Positions 27,192-38,824 are shown, numbered from the stretch's first letter. The stretch: DNA of 64,000 nt from Denitratimonas tolerans (GCF_037203605.1 NZ_JBBDHC010000006.1:120903-184902); one strand, 5' to 3'. Notes: generated by a model from the sequence alone, not told the origin. Numbers and translations: made by a program.

Positions 27192-28613
27192 TCAGGACGC
27201 CGGCTCGGCTTCCGCTTGCGGCGCGCGCACCCAGCGGCCCAGGCCGATCGCCACCGCCACCGTCGCCACGAAAGTGATGAACATCAGATGCAGGTAGTGC
27301 AGCGGGGTCCAGGCGAAGGTGAACACGGCGTACAACACCACCCCGAACACCAGCGCGATCCGGATCGCCGTCGCGTCGGCACCGCGCACAAAGATCGCCA
27401 CGAAGAAGGCCGCCAGCACCGGCATCGAATACAGCCCGTTCAGCTGCTGCAGCGTGGCGATGATGCTTTCGACGTTCTCGTACAGCGGCACCAGCGCCAG
27501 CGACACCAGCATGGCGATCCATTGCACGATCTGTCCGACGCGCTTGCCGTCGGCGCGCGGGTTGAACAACGGCAGGTGCAGATCCACGGCATACAGCGCC
27601 GCGGCCGAGTTGAGGCCGGCGTTGTAGCTGGACAGCACCGCGCCGGTGATGGCGGCGGCGAATGCGCCCGCAAGCCAGGGCGGCAGCACGTCGCCAACCA
27701 GCCGCCCGTAGGCATCGTCGCCGATATCACCGTAGAGCTTGAACGCGATGATGCCCGGCAGCACCACGATCAGCGGGGTCACGAGTTTGAACAGCGCCGC
27801 GGCGTAGATGCCCTTCTGCGCCTCGCGGATGTCGCGCGCCGCCAGGGCGCGCTGCGCGATCAGCATGTTGGTGCCCCAGTAGAAAACGTGCGCGAGCACC
27901 ATGCCGGTCAACAGGGTCGGCCACGGGATGTCCGAATCGGGCCTGCCGAACGGAGTCAGGCGCTCGGCCGGGATGCCGGAGAAATCCCAGCCGATCCGGT
28001 CCAGCGCGAAGCCGGTCACCAGCGCGCCCATCACCAGCAGCACCACGCCCATGTAGGTGTCGGAAATCGCGATCGCACGCAGCCCGCCGAGCGCCGCGTA
28101 GGCCAGGCCGGCGCACGCGAACAGCGCGGCGATGGCCAGGATCGGCAGGTCCAGCTGGAACATCGACTGCATGAAGCGCGCGCCGGTGTAGAGCACCATC
28201 GGCAGCAGGATGAAGAGATAGCCCAGGAGGAACAGCACCGACACCGTGCGCCGCAGGCTGGCGCCGTTGGGCAGGCGACGCTCGAGCAGTTCAGTGGTGG
28301 TGGTGCAGCCGTGGCGGTAGTACAGCGGGATCAGCACCTTGGCCAGCACCAGCAGGCCGGCGATGGCGCCCAGTTCCCACCAGATCTGGAGCATGTTCTG
28401 GGCCCCGTTCATGCCCACGATCTGCTCGGCGCTGATGTTGGTCAGCAGCAGGCTACCGGCAATGAAGGGCCAGCCCAGGCGGCGGCCGGCGAGAAAGAAA
28501 TCCTGTGCGCTGTCGGCCGCCCGCCCTTCCTTGCGGTAGCGCCACCAGGTGGCCAGCGCGACCAGGGCGGTGAGCCCGAGGAACACCGCCAACTGCACTG
28601 CATTTCCCTGCAT
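27192..28613 (-). CDS. Sodium:solute symporter family transporter (SGLT-like)
   Basis: 473 aa with about 13 hydrophobic segments. SSS-family features include DFFLAGRRLGWPFIAGSLLLTNISAEQ near residues 38-66 in parts, a conserved TYMGVVLLVMG segment and SSYNAGLNSAAALYAVDL. The sodium- and sugar-binding core resembles SGLT-type sugar symporters. It lies downstream of the TonB receptor and glycosidase genes, so a sugar released from maltodextrin, such as glucose, is a likely substrate; this is inference. ATG 28613 has a GGAGG site. Confidence 0.9.
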   Translation of the reverse strand: MQGNAVQLAVFLGLTALVALATWWRYRKEGRAADSAQDFFLAGRRLGWPFIAGSLLLTNISAEQIVGMNGAQNMLQIWWELGAIAGLLVLAKVLIPLYYRHGCTTTTELLERRLPNGASLRRTVSVLFLLGYLFILLPMVLYTGARFMQSMFQLDLPILAIAALFACAGLAYAALGGLRAIAISDTYMGVVLLVMGALVTGFALDRIGWDFSGIPAERLTPFGRPDSDIPWPTLLTGMVLAHVFYWGTNMLIAQRALAARDIREAQKGIYAAALFKLVTPLIVVLPGIIAFKLYGDIGDDAYGRLVGDVLPPWLAGAFAAAITGAVLSSYNAGLNSAAALYAVDLHLPLFNPRADGKRVGQIVQWIAMLVSLALVPLYENVESIIATLQQLNGLYSMPVLAAFFVAIFVRGADATAIRIALVFGVVLYAVFTFAWTPLHYLHLMFITFVATVAVAIGLGRWVRAPQAEAEPAS

Positions 28614-28638
28614 CAGGTCCTCCCCCCGATCTCGCAGA

Positions 28639-28669
28639 CGCCCCTGCCCGTCACAGGCGGGCAGGGGCG
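28639..28669 (-). terminator. GC-rich hairpin between receptor and symporter genes
   Basis: A perfect 12-bp stem (CGCCCCTGCCCG and its complement) closes a 7-base loop. It lies in the 79-base gap between the receptor stop and the symporter start, on the same strand. No T tract follows, so partial termination or RNA processing that lowers symporter expression is possible. Confidence 0.4.
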
Positions 28670-28692
28670 CTCATGCAACGTCCCGACGCGGC

Positions 28693-31461
28693 TCAGAACT
28701 TGTAGCTGGCCCCGATCAACAGGGTGCGTCCCCACTTGATGTACTCGAGCGGGCGGTCCTTGCTGCCGGCATAGGTGCGGTAGGCCTCATCGGTCAGGTT
28801 GCTGGCCTGCAGCAGCAGGCTCAGACCCTCCAGCCCGCTGCCGGCGGCGAAGCTGTAGCTGACCTGGGCATCGGTGATGTTCTCGCCGACCACATAGCGC
28901 AGGGTGCGGTTGCCATCGAAGTTCCCGATCTCGCCGATGAAGTCGGAACGGCGCCGGTTGTTGACGCGGAACTCGAAGCCGTTGCGCTCGTAGTACACGG
29001 TGAAGTTGTAGACGCGCTTGGACAGCCCCGGCAGGTCGATGGGGCCCGAGCCCACGCTGCTTGCGCTCTCGGGATCGAGCACTTCGATGCTGCTGTCGTT
29101 GAAGCTGGCGCTCGCCACCACGCCGAAGCCTTCCAGCACCGGGGCGAACAGATCCAGCGGCAGCGAGCCGGTCAGCTCGATGCCCTTGAGCGTGCCGCCG
29201 CCACCGTTGAACGGCGCGGTCATGGTGCCGGTGCTCAGCACCGGTGCCGATCCCGGCGGCGGCACATAGCCGACCAGAAGGTCGGTGAAGTCATAGCCGT
29301 CGCGGGTCTGGGTGAAGATGTAGCTGCGCAGGTCCTTGTAGAAGAACGCCGCAGCGACGTAGGCGCGCGACCCGAAATACTTTTCCCAGGACAGGTCGAA
29401 GGCATTGGCGCGCCACGGATCGAGCTGAGGATTGCCGCCGCCCGCGCCGGGCTTGCCGGTGGCTGGATCGACGCCGAACTCGACCGAGGAACGCAGCTGA
29501 TCGACCCGTGCCCGCGCCACCTGCCGCGCCAGCGCCAGGCGCAGGGTCTGGTCCTCGCCCAGCGAGAACGCCAGGTTGAGGCTCGGCAGCACGTCGGTAT
29601 AGCTCTTGCCGTTGCCGTAGGGGCGGATTTCCTGACCGGCGGGCTGCGAGCTGTCCCACACCCGCGAATGCGAGGACTGGTCGGTGTGCTGGATCTGCAC
29701 GCCGACGTTGCCGCGCACCGGCACCGAACCCCAGCGGGAGTCGATGTTGGCCTGCACGAAGGCGGTGTCGATGGTTTCCTCGACCGTCCACGCCTTCGGG
29801 ATGAGGTAGGCCGCCGAGCTGTCGCTCGGGTTGAAACGCATGTACTGGCCCACGGCACCGGGCACGTTCCATGAGGGGATCATGCCGATGCCGGCGAAGC
29901 CCAGGTCGACCAGGCCGTACTGGAACTCGGAACCGACCGGGGTGATGCCCTGCGCGCCCAGCTCGATCGCGCCTTCCGGCTGGCTCTTGTCCTTGCTGCG
30001 GTCGGCGCGGTTGAGGCCGAAGGAAATGTCGGACAGGGCGTTGCTCATCGCCTGCGGTGCCGGCACGGTCGCCACCAGCTTGGCACCCTTGAGCTCGTCC
30101 TCCACGCGCGGCACCTTGCCGTAGCCCGAGCCGTAGATGGTGTTGGCGAGGAGCAGGGTCGAAGGATCCGAATAATCGCGTCCGGGCACCAGCTGCGAGA
30201 AGCCGTTGGAGCGCAGCGCCAGGTTGATCGAATCGAGCTGCGGCGACGGCATCAGCTGGGTGTTGTTCTCCAGGTTCAGCTCGTCGCGGTCGGCGCGCGA
30301 CCAGTTCAGGTCGAACATCAGGTCCGCCATGCCGATCACGAACTCGTTGCGCCAGCCCAGCGCGCGGATCGTGTCCTCGCGGTCGTTGTACATGCCGCGC
30401 ACCAGCGGATAGACGTTGCCGGCGGTGCCGCCGGTGAAGGTGCCGTTGCCGTTGACCTGCGCGCCGTCCACCGCGAGACGGTCGAAGCCGCCGTTGTAGT
30501 CGCCGATGTGGACTTCGAACTGGTTGGCGGTGTTTTCCTGGTGCGCCTTGGAATAGAACAAGTCGAAGGTGCTGATCCAGGAGCCGGCGTTGCGGAACTC
30601 CAGGGTGCCCATCACGCCGTCGCGCTTGGTGTAGCCGGTGCGGCGCAGCGCCTTGATGCCGTCCGAGTAGTAGGTGCCGGCGGCCACGCCCGGACGCCAG
30701 TTGTCGCCGATCGCCTGCCAGGGCTCGTAGAGGCCGACCTGTTCTTCCTGGATCGGCGTATCCGAGTGCGAGTAGCCGATCGAGAAACCGACATTGCCGC
30801 CGGCGTTCTGGCCGATGTAGCTGGCGTTGAAGCGGTTTCCGTTGCCGTCGGCATTCGCGGCCGAACCGAGCGAGTTGCGCTGCCAGCGCCCGCTCACCGC
30901 GAAGACGGGCTCGCTGTAATCCAGCGGCCGCACGGTGCGCATGTCCATCGTGCCCGACAGGCCCTGCCCGACCAGCGCGGCATCAGGCGTCTTGTAGACC
31001 GTGACGCCAGCCATCAGCTCGGAGGGATACTGGTCGAACTCGACGCTGCGGTTGTCGCCGGTGCTGACCAGCTCGCGCCCGTTGAGGAGGGTCGTGGCGA
31101 AGTCCGGCGACAGGCCGCGCACGCTGATCACCTGCGCGCGGCCGGCGACGCGCTGCGCGGCCAGTCCGGGCAGGCGCGCGATCGACTCGGCGATGGAGAC
31201 GTCCGGCAGCTTGCCGATGTCCTCCGCCGAGATCGCCTCGACGATGGAGGTGGATTCCCTCTTGATGTCGATGGCGCGCTCGATGCCGCCGCGGATACCG
31301 ACCACCACGACCTTGTCGAGTTCCTTGGCGTTCTCGCCCTTGCGGTCCTTCGCGGCCTCCTGCCCGGACGATGCCTCGTCCTGGGCGTGCACCGGCACGC
31401 ACATGCCCAGCACCGCCGCGGCCAGCGCCACGCTCAACAGGTTCCTCTTCATCTGCAGCAT
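28693..31461 (-). CDS. TonB-dependent outer-membrane receptor, predicted maltodextrin importer
   Basis: 922 aa. A signal peptide ends near VPVHAQDE (about residue 26). A TonB-box-like stretch (ELDKVVVVGIRGG) is followed by the plug domain (about 55-190: DIGKLPDVSIAESIARLPG, RGLSPDFATTLLNGRELVS, VTVYKTPDAALVGQGLSGTMD in parts). The rest is the beta-barrel, ending in an aromatic residue (LLIGASYKF). GGAGGGG precedes ATG 31461. The neighbouring GH97, GH13 and LacI genes point to alpha-glucan fragments as substrate; the plug alone cannot prove it. A LacI-type palindrome lies 123 bases upstream. Confidence 0.93.
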   Translation of the reverse strand: MLQMKRNLLSVALAAAVLGMCVPVHAQDEASSGQEAAKDRKGENAKELDKVVVVGIRGGIERAIDIKRESTSIVEAISAEDIGKLPDVSIAESIARLPGLAAQRVAGRAQVISVRGLSPDFATTLLNGRELVSTGDNRSVEFDQYPSELMAGVTVYKTPDAALVGQGLSGTMDMRTVRPLDYSEPVFAVSGRWQRNSLGSAANADGNGNRFNASYIGQNAGGNVGFSIGYSHSDTPIQEEQVGLYEPWQAIGDNWRPGVAAGTYYSDGIKALRRTGYTKRDGVMGTLEFRNAGSWISTFDLFYSKAHQENTANQFEVHIGDYNGGFDRLAVDGAQVNGNGTFTGGTAGNVYPLVRGMYNDREDTIRALGWRNEFVIGMADLMFDLNWSRADRDELNLENNTQLMPSPQLDSINLALRSNGFSQLVPGRDYSDPSTLLLANTIYGSGYGKVPRVEDELKGAKLVATVPAPQAMSNALSDISFGLNRADRSKDKSQPEGAIELGAQGITPVGSEFQYGLVDLGFAGIGMIPSWNVPGAVGQYMRFNPSDSSAAYLIPKAWTVEETIDTAFVQANIDSRWGSVPVRGNVGVQIQHTDQSSHSRVWDSSQPAGQEIRPYGNGKSYTDVLPSLNLAFSLGEDQTLRLALARQVARARVDQLRSSVEFGVDPATGKPGAGGGNPQLDPWRANAFDLSWEKYFGSRAYVAAAFFYKDLRSYIFTQTRDGYDFTDLLVGYVPPPGSAPVLSTGTMTAPFNGGGGTLKGIELTGSLPLDLFAPVLEGFGVVASASFNDSSIEVLDPESASSVGSGPIDLPGLSKRVYNFTVYYERNGFEFRVNNRRRSDFIGEIGNFDGNRTLRYVVGENITDAQVSYSFAAGSGLEGLSLLLQASNLTDEAYRTYAGSKDRPLEYIKWGRTLLIGASYKF

Positions 31462-31583
31462 GATCCCCTCCAGTGATTTTGCGATCCCCGGGCGATCCAT
31501 GGCCGCCCCGTCGTGTTACGTGCCGATGACCAATTCGCACGGCTGCGACGATGGTAAGCACGCCGCCGGCAAGCGAAAGGGGC

Positions 31584-31597
31584 TGCATACGTATTCA
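31584..31597. promoter_or_regulatory. LacI-type operator upstream of the TonB receptor gene
   Basis: TGCATACGTATTCA is a 14-bp palindrome (one mismatched pair) with the central CG typical of LacI-family sites. It shares the same layout and outer TG...CA as the site at 35465-35478. It lies in the 266-base gap before the receptor gene; I see nothing else firm in that gap. Confidence 0.6.
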
Positions 31598-31727
31598 TCC
31601 CGCGCCCGGTCGAAAACCTTCGGAGCGGCGCGCCGCAACGGTTTGCGCACGCGCACGCGCGCCCGCGCGGCGCATTCGCATGCACCCTTGGCCAAGCCCG
31701 CGGACCGTTGCTCGCGGGCCCGCGCGA

Positions 31728-33767
31728 TCACTCCGGCTCGCGCGAAAAGCGCACCGCCGCGCCGCCGCCTGCGGCCAGCCGCAGCGTCATGACGTCATCG
31801 CGCGTCACGATCTTCTCCTCGCGCACGAAGCGGAAGCGTTCCGGACCGCGCCAGCCGGCGCGCTTGTCGTCGCGATAAACTCGCGCGCGGTAGCGCACGC
31901 CGGACTCGAGGAAATCCAGCTTCAATGCCAAGGTCCGCGCGCTGCGGTCGTTGATCGCGCCCAGAAACCAATCGAAGGCATCGCGCTGCTTGCGCGCGAT
32001 CGCCACGTACTCGCCCACCTCGCCGGCCAGCACGCGACTTTCGTCCCAGTCGACCGCGACCTCGCGGATGAACTCGAAGGCTTCGGCGTGCTGCGCATAG
32101 TGTTGGGGCAGGTCCGCCACCATCTGGATCGGGCTGTAGAGCGCGACGTAAAGCGCCAGCTGGCGCGCCAGCGTGCCGGGAATTTCCTGCCCGTTGCGCC
32201 CGGTCAGGCTGAGAACGCCGGGCGTGTAATCCATCGGTCCGGCCAGCATCCGGGTGAACACCAGGGTGGGTTCGTGCTCGGGCGGGTTGGGCGGATTGGC
32301 CCAGGCGTTGTACTCCATGCCGCGCGCGCCCTCGCGCGAAACCCAGTTGGGCCAGGTACGGCGCAGGCCGGTGTCCTTGATCGGTTCGTGCGGGTTGAGC
32401 GCGATGCGCTGGCGCGCGGCCGCCTGCACCACGCGCAAGTGGTGGTTGCTCATCCACTGGCCTTCGTGCCACTCGCGCCGCACCGGCACACCGGTTTCAT
32501 CCTGGCGTTCGATCTGGCCGGCGTCGCAGACATAGCCGGTCTTGACCACATCCACGCCGTGGCGCGCGTACAGCGCAAACGCCGCGTCCATCTGGCGCTC
32601 GTAGTGGCTGACCGCGCAGCCGGTTTCGTGGTGGCCGACCAGGTGCACGCCCTTGCCGGCAGCGTAGCGCGCCAGTGCGTCCAGATCGAAGTCGGGCGTG
32701 GTGCGGGTGAAGTCGAAGCCCCAGCCGTTGGCGAACCAGTCGCCGTCCCAGCCCGGATTCCAGCCTTCGACCAGCACCCCGCGAAAGCCGTTGGCGGCGG
32801 CGAAGTCGATGTAGCGCTTGGTGTTTTCGGTCGTGGCGCCGTGCTTTGGGCCGGTGGCCCAGCTCTCGGTGTCCAGATGCAGCGACCACCATACCCCGAC
32901 GTATTTGGCCGGCGTGAACCAGCTCACGTCGCCGATCGCATTGGGTTCGTTGAGGTTGAGGATCAGGCTGGATTCGACCAGCCCGCCGGCGCGCGGGCTG
33001 ATGGTGATCGTGCGCCACGGCGTTGCGAAGGGCGTGGCGCGCACCACCGGCGCGCCGTCGGCGGCCGGCGTGAGCGCCGCGCGCAGGTCGCCGCTGCCGG
33101 CATGCATCAGGTTCATGCCGGCGTAGTCGACCAGCGCGGCTTCGTGGATGCTCAGGTGCAGGCCATCGTCGGTGCGCAGCGTCAGCGGCGTCTGCGCGAT
33201 GCCGACTTCCGTCAGCGCGGTGCGGCGGTACAAGTATTCCTCGCGGTTCCATTCCAGCGCCGGGATCCACCACGCCGTCGCCGGGCGCGCGAGCGCGAAC
33301 CCGGTCAGCTCCTGCACGATGCGGGCCTCGGTCAGGTGCGGCTGCGCCGGCAGCTCGTAGCGAAAGCCCACGCCGTCGTCGAACACCCGGAACACGAGGT
33401 CGACGCGGCGCGGATCGGGCGCATCCTCGGTCAGGCGCACGCGCAGCTCGTTGTGCTGGTCGCGCACCAGGCGGCGCTCGCCCCAGGGCTGTTCCCAGGT
33501 GATGTCGTGGTGGCTTTCCGATGCGGACTCCAGCCGCAGGCGGCGCAGCAGCTGGCGGCCGTTGGCGAAGATGAAGCCCAGGCGCGAATCGCCCAGCAGC
33601 GCGCGCCCGTCGTGTTTCACGCGATAGCTCGGCCGCCCGTCGCCATCGAGCGCCAGACTCACCGTGATGCGCCCGTCCGGCGAGGCAACCGTCGCCACCG
33701 TGCCGGCCCGGGCATGGCCCGGCACGGCCAGAACGAGGAGCCACGCGATCCAGGCCGCCATCCGCAT
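31728..33767 (-). CDS. GH97 alpha-glucosidase (SusB-like), exported
   Basis: 679 aa. A signal peptide runs to about VPGHARAGT. The GH97 N-terminal beta-sandwich is followed by the catalytic barrel, with EGWNPGWDGDWF, GHHETGCAVSHYERQMD, VKTGYVCDAGQ, NPHEPIKDTG and REGARGMEYNAW. The Glu residues in HHE, HEP and EGARGMEY match those used by the inverting enzyme SusB. It should cut alpha-glucosidic bonds of malto-oligosaccharides in the periplasm. ATG 33767 has a GAGGAG site at good spacing. It follows the GH13 gene by 13 bases. Confidence 0.92.
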   Translation of the reverse strand: MRMAAWIAWLLVLAVPGHARAGTVATVASPDGRITVSLALDGDGRPSYRVKHDGRALLGDSRLGFIFANGRQLLRRLRLESASESHHDITWEQPWGERRLVRDQHNELRVRLTEDAPDPRRVDLVFRVFDDGVGFRYELPAQPHLTEARIVQELTGFALARPATAWWIPALEWNREEYLYRRTALTEVGIAQTPLTLRTDDGLHLSIHEAALVDYAGMNLMHAGSGDLRAALTPAADGAPVVRATPFATPWRTITISPRAGGLVESSLILNLNEPNAIGDVSWFTPAKYVGVWWSLHLDTESWATGPKHGATTENTKRYIDFAAANGFRGVLVEGWNPGWDGDWFANGWGFDFTRTTPDFDLDALARYAAGKGVHLVGHHETGCAVSHYERQMDAAFALYARHGVDVVKTGYVCDAGQIERQDETGVPVRREWHEGQWMSNHHLRVVQAAARQRIALNPHEPIKDTGLRRTWPNWVSREGARGMEYNAWANPPNPPEHEPTLVFTRMLAGPMDYTPGVLSLTGRNGQEIPGTLARQLALYVALYSPIQMVADLPQHYAQHAEAFEFIREVAVDWDESRVLAGEVGEYVAIARKQRDAFDWFLGAINDRSARTLALKLDFLESGVRYRARVYRDDKRAGWRGPERFRFVREEKIVTRDDVMTLRLAAGGGAAVRFSREPE

Positions 33768-33780
33768 CGCGCGCATCTCC

Positions 33781-35394
<1,614 letters not shown>

Positions 35395-35464
35395 TCCGCC
35401 CCCGCCCGCAGTCGTCGTGGGCGACTATGCCGCCTGCGCGCCCGCCGCGAGAACCACTGCGCGG

Positions 35465-35478
35465 TGAATACGTTTACA
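35465..35478. promoter_or_regulatory. LacI-type operator in the divergent GH13/MFS region
   Basis: TGAATACGTTTACA is a 14-bp palindrome with central CG and outer TG...CA, 71 bases before the GH13 start and 78 bases before the MFS start. A near-identical site precedes the TonB receptor gene. One regulator could control both directions from here; the LacI gene at 38860-39906 is the obvious candidate. Confidence 0.65.
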
Positions 35479-35555
35479 GGGGCCGATGGGCGCAACCTGC
35501 GCTATACGGTGTCGTCAGGCATCCGGCACAGACCGGCACAAGGGAAGAGGGAGGC

Positions 35556-37043
35556 ATGAACGTATCCGTCATGGCGGAAAGACCGCGCCTGTCGTTCTGG
35601 CAGATCTGGAACATGTGCTTCGGTTTCCTCGGCATCCAGTTCGGCTTTGCCCTGCAGAACGCCAACGTCAGCCGCATCTTCCAGACGCTCGGCGCGGACA
35701 TGGACGCCATCCCGCTGTTGTGGGTGGCGGCACCGCTGACCGGCCTCCTGGTGCAGCCGGTCGTCGGCTATCTCTCCGACCGCACCTGGACCGGCCTGGG
35801 ACGACGCCGACCCTACTTCCTCGTCGGCGCGGTGATGGCTTCGCTCGCGCTGTTCGCCTTTCCCAACGCCCCCGCGCTCTGGGTCGCCGCCGGCATGCTG
35901 TGGGTGCTGGATGCATCGATCAACATTTCGATGGAACCGTTTCGCGCCTTCGTCGGCGACCAGCTGCCGCCGTCGCAGCGCCCGGCCGGTTTTGCGATGC
36001 AAGGTTTCTTCATCGGCACGGGCTCGGTCGTGGCCAGCCTGCTGCCCTTCCTGCTGGAAAAGGCCGGCGTGGCGAACACCGCGCCGGAAGGGCAGATTCC
36101 CGACACCGTGCGCTACGCCTTCTACGCCGGCGGCGCGGTGCTGCTGGGCGCGATCGGCTGGACCGTCCTGCGCACGCGCGAGTACCCGCCCGAGGCACTG
36201 GCGCGCTGGGACGCCTCGCCCGCGCCGCCGCGGCGCGCCGGCAACCCCGGCCTCGTGCGCCGCCTCGCCGCTGCCGCCGTGCTGGCCGGCGTGCTGCTGG
36301 CCGTCGTCGTGGCCACGCGCGGCCTCGATCCGGCGCTCCACATCCTTGCGGGCCTCCTGGCGGGAGTTGGACTGGCCTTCCTGCTTCGCACTTGTCTTTC
36401 CTGCGACAACGCCTTCACCCGCATCCTGGACGACGTGCGCGACATGCCGCCGACGATGGCACAGCTCGCCCCGGTGCAGTTCTTTTCATGGTTCGCGCTG
36501 TTCGCGATGTGGATCTACACCACGGCGGCGGTCACCGAAGTGCACTTCAACAGCACCGATCCGGCCTCGGCGGCGTACAACAGCGGTGCCAACTGGGTCG
36601 GCGTGCTGTTCGCGGCCTACAACGGCTTCGCCGCGCTGGCCGCCATCGCCATTCCCGCGATGGTGCGTCACCTCGGGCTGTGCGGCAGCCATCTGGTCAA
36701 CACCGCGCTCGGCGGGCTGGGCCTCCTGTCGATCGGCTGGATCGAGGATCCGCGCTGGCTGCTGCTGTCGATGGTCGGAGTCGGCATCGCGTGGGCCTCG
36801 ATCCTGTCCCTGCCCTACGCCATGCTGGCCAATGCGGTACCGGCGGTGAAGATGGGCACCTACATGGGCATCTTCAATTTCTTCATCGTGATTCCGCAGC
36901 TGGTGGCCGCCAGCCTGCTCGGCTTCCTGCTGAAAAACTTTCTGGGCGGCAGTCCGATCAACGCACTGGCGGCTGGCGGCATCAGCCTGATCCTGGCCGG
37001 CCTGTGCGTGTTGCTGGTGCGCCTGCCCGACACACGCGAATGA
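35556..37043 (+). CDS. MFS sugar permease (maltose/sucrose type)
   Basis: 495 aa with about 12 transmembrane segments. It resembles the SUT-like/MFS disaccharide permeases: FWQIWNMCFGFLGIQFGFALQNANVSRIF near the N-terminus (in parts), VGYLSDRTWTGLGRRRPYFLVG as the loop 2-3 signature, and YAMLANAVPAVKMGTYMGIFN near the C-terminus. An AGGGAGG site precedes ATG 35556. Likely moves maltose across the inner membrane to the cytosolic GH13 enzyme. It is followed after 7 bases by the amylase gene. Confidence 0.92.
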   Translation: MNVSVMAERPRLSFWQIWNMCFGFLGIQFGFALQNANVSRIFQTLGADMDAIPLLWVAAPLTGLLVQPVVGYLSDRTWTGLGRRRPYFLVGAVMASLALFAFPNAPALWVAAGMLWVLDASINISMEPFRAFVGDQLPPSQRPAGFAMQGFFIGTGSVVASLLPFLLEKAGVANTAPEGQIPDTVRYAFYAGGAVLLGAIGWTVLRTREYPPEALARWDASPAPPRRAGNPGLVRRLAAAAVLAGVLLAVVVATRGLDPALHILAGLLAGVGLAFLLRTCLSCDNAFTRILDDVRDMPPTMAQLAPVQFFSWFALFAMWIYTTAAVTEVHFNSTDPASAAYNSGANWVGVLFAAYNGFAALAAIAIPAMVRHLGLCGSHLVNTALGGLGLLSIGWIEDPRWLLLSMVGVGIAWASILSLPYAMLANAVPAVKMGTYMGIFNFFIVIPQLVAASLLGFLLKNFLGGSPINALAAGGISLILAGLCVLLVRLPDTRE

Positions 37044-37050
37044 GGTCGTG

Positions 37051-38772
37051 ATGTTCCACTTTCCCCGCATCCTGTCCGCATTGGCCTGTGCCGTGGCTCT
37101 GGCGGCCTGCGCCCCGCAGGCACCCGATGCGTCCGCGACATCCGCGGCGGTGGCGTCGTACTACGGCACCCTGGAGCCGTTCGCACGCGAAGCGGTGTAC
37201 TTCGTGATGACCGACCGCTTCGTCAACGGCGATCCGGCCAACGACCAGCGCGATCAGGGCACCTTCGACATCCCGCTGGTGTCCTGCAGCGGCGTGGCCG
37301 GCAACATCGGCTACCTGGGCGGGGATTTCCGCGGGCTGGCCGACCATCTCGACTACATCGCCGAAATGGGCTTTACCGCGGTGTGGATCACGCCGGTGGT
37401 GGACAACCCGGACGAGCCCTTCAGCGGCGGCACCGCGCCGACCTGCGGCGGAAGCCTCGCCGACCGCGGCAAAACCGGCTACCACGGCTACTGGGGCGTG
37501 GACTTCAATACGCTCGATGAGCACCTGCCCAGCCCGGGCATGGGCTTTCGCGAGTTGGCCGATGCCCTGCACGCGCACGGCATGAAGCTGGTGCTGGATA
37601 TCGTGGGCAACCACGGCTCCCCGGCCTGGGGCATGGAGCACGACCAGCCCAAGTTCGGAAAGATCTTCGACCGCGACGGCACGCTGCTCGCCGACCACCA
37701 GAACCTTGATCCGACCCGGCTCGATCCCGCCGGCAACCCGCTGCACCGTTTCTACAGCGCGCGCGGCCCGGTGGAAGGCGAGGGTTTCCTGGAGGGAAAC
37801 CTGGCGCAGCTTTCAGATTTCGATGCGGACAACCCGGCCGTGCTCGATTACCTGGTCGATGCCTACTCCGGCTGGATCGAACAGGGTGCCGATGCCTTCC
37901 GCATCGACACCATCGCCTGGATGCCGGATGCGTTCTGGCAGGCGTTCACGCAGCGCATCCGCGCCAAACGCCCGGGCTTCTTCATGTTCGGCGAGGCCTT
38001 CAACTACGACGCCGAAGTCATCGCCCGCCACACCCTGCCCGGCCAGGGTGAAACCAGCGTGCTGGACTTCCCGATGAAAGAGGCGATGGAGGCAGTCTTC
38101 GGCCATGCGCAGGCCGGCTTCGCGCGCCTCGCGCCGGCCCTGTACCTCACCGACGGGCCGTATGCGAATCCCTACGACCTGGCCACTTTCTACGACAACC
38201 ACGACATGCCGCGCCTGGACGCCAGCGATGCCGGCTTCATCGACGCGCATCACTGGCTGTTCACCGCGCGCGGCATTCCGGTGGTCTACTACGGCTCGGA
38301 AATGGGCTTCATGCGCGGGCGGCCGGAGCACGGCGGCAACCGCAACTATTTCGGCGTCGAGGGCATCGAAGCGGCCAGAACCAGTCCGATCCGCGCGGCG
38401 CTCATCCGCATCGCGCGGGCGCGCGCCGCTTCGCCAGCGCTGCAGCGCGGCCTGCAGGTCAATCTCGAACTCAACGGCACGCGCGCGGCGTTCTATCGCG
38501 TCTACCAGCACCAGGGCGAACATCAGATCGCGCTGGTGCTGCTCAACAAGGGCGATGCGGCGGCGCGTTTCGCGGTTGATTCGATGCTGCAGGCGGGGCG
38601 CTGGACCTCGGCGCTGGATGGCGGCGTGGTCGAGGTCGCTGCAGGCGGCAAGCTTGAAGCCAGCGTGCCGGCACATGGCGTGCAGGTCTACCTGCTGGAT
38701 GCCGCCGTCACCGAACCGACGCTCGTCACGACGCTGGATGCGGCGATGGCGAGAGCGCGGCCGCAGCGATAA
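37051..38772 (+). CDS. GH13 alpha-amylase-type lipoprotein
   Basis: 573 aa. Lipobox LAAC near residue 20 suggests membrane anchoring, probably in the outer membrane. GH13 catalytic residues are intact: Asp in ADAFRIDTIAW, Glu in FMFGEAFNYD and Asp in FYDNHDMPRL; region I is LVLDIVGNHGSP. A C-terminal beta domain follows from about residue 460. It would cut starch or long maltodextrins outside the inner membrane. ATG 37051 is used with a GAGG site; GTG at 37048 would add one residue. Confidence 0.92.
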   Translation: MFHFPRILSALACAVALAACAPQAPDASATSAAVASYYGTLEPFAREAVYFVMTDRFVNGDPANDQRDQGTFDIPLVSCSGVAGNIGYLGGDFRGLADHLDYIAEMGFTAVWITPVVDNPDEPFSGGTAPTCGGSLADRGKTGYHGYWGVDFNTLDEHLPSPGMGFRELADALHAHGMKLVLDIVGNHGSPAWGMEHDQPKFGKIFDRDGTLLADHQNLDPTRLDPAGNPLHRFYSARGPVEGEGFLEGNLAQLSDFDADNPAVLDYLVDAYSGWIEQGADAFRIDTIAWMPDAFWQAFTQRIRAKRPGFFMFGEAFNYDAEVIARHTLPGQGETSVLDFPMKEAMEAVFGHAQAGFARLAPALYLTDGPYANPYDLATFYDNHDMPRLDASDAGFIDAHHWLFTARGIPVVYYGSEMGFMRGRPEHGGNRNYFGVEGIEAARTSPIRAALIRIARARAASPALQRGLQVNLELNGTRAAFYRVYQHQGEHQIALVLLNKGDAAARFAVDSMLQAGRWTSALDGGVVEVAAGGKLEASVPAHGVQVYLLDAAVTEPTLVTTLDAAMARARPQR

Positions 38773-38824
38773 GGCATCCGCAGCCGGGCAAGCTCGGCTC
38801 TGCGAGAGCCATCTCGTCGCTGCC

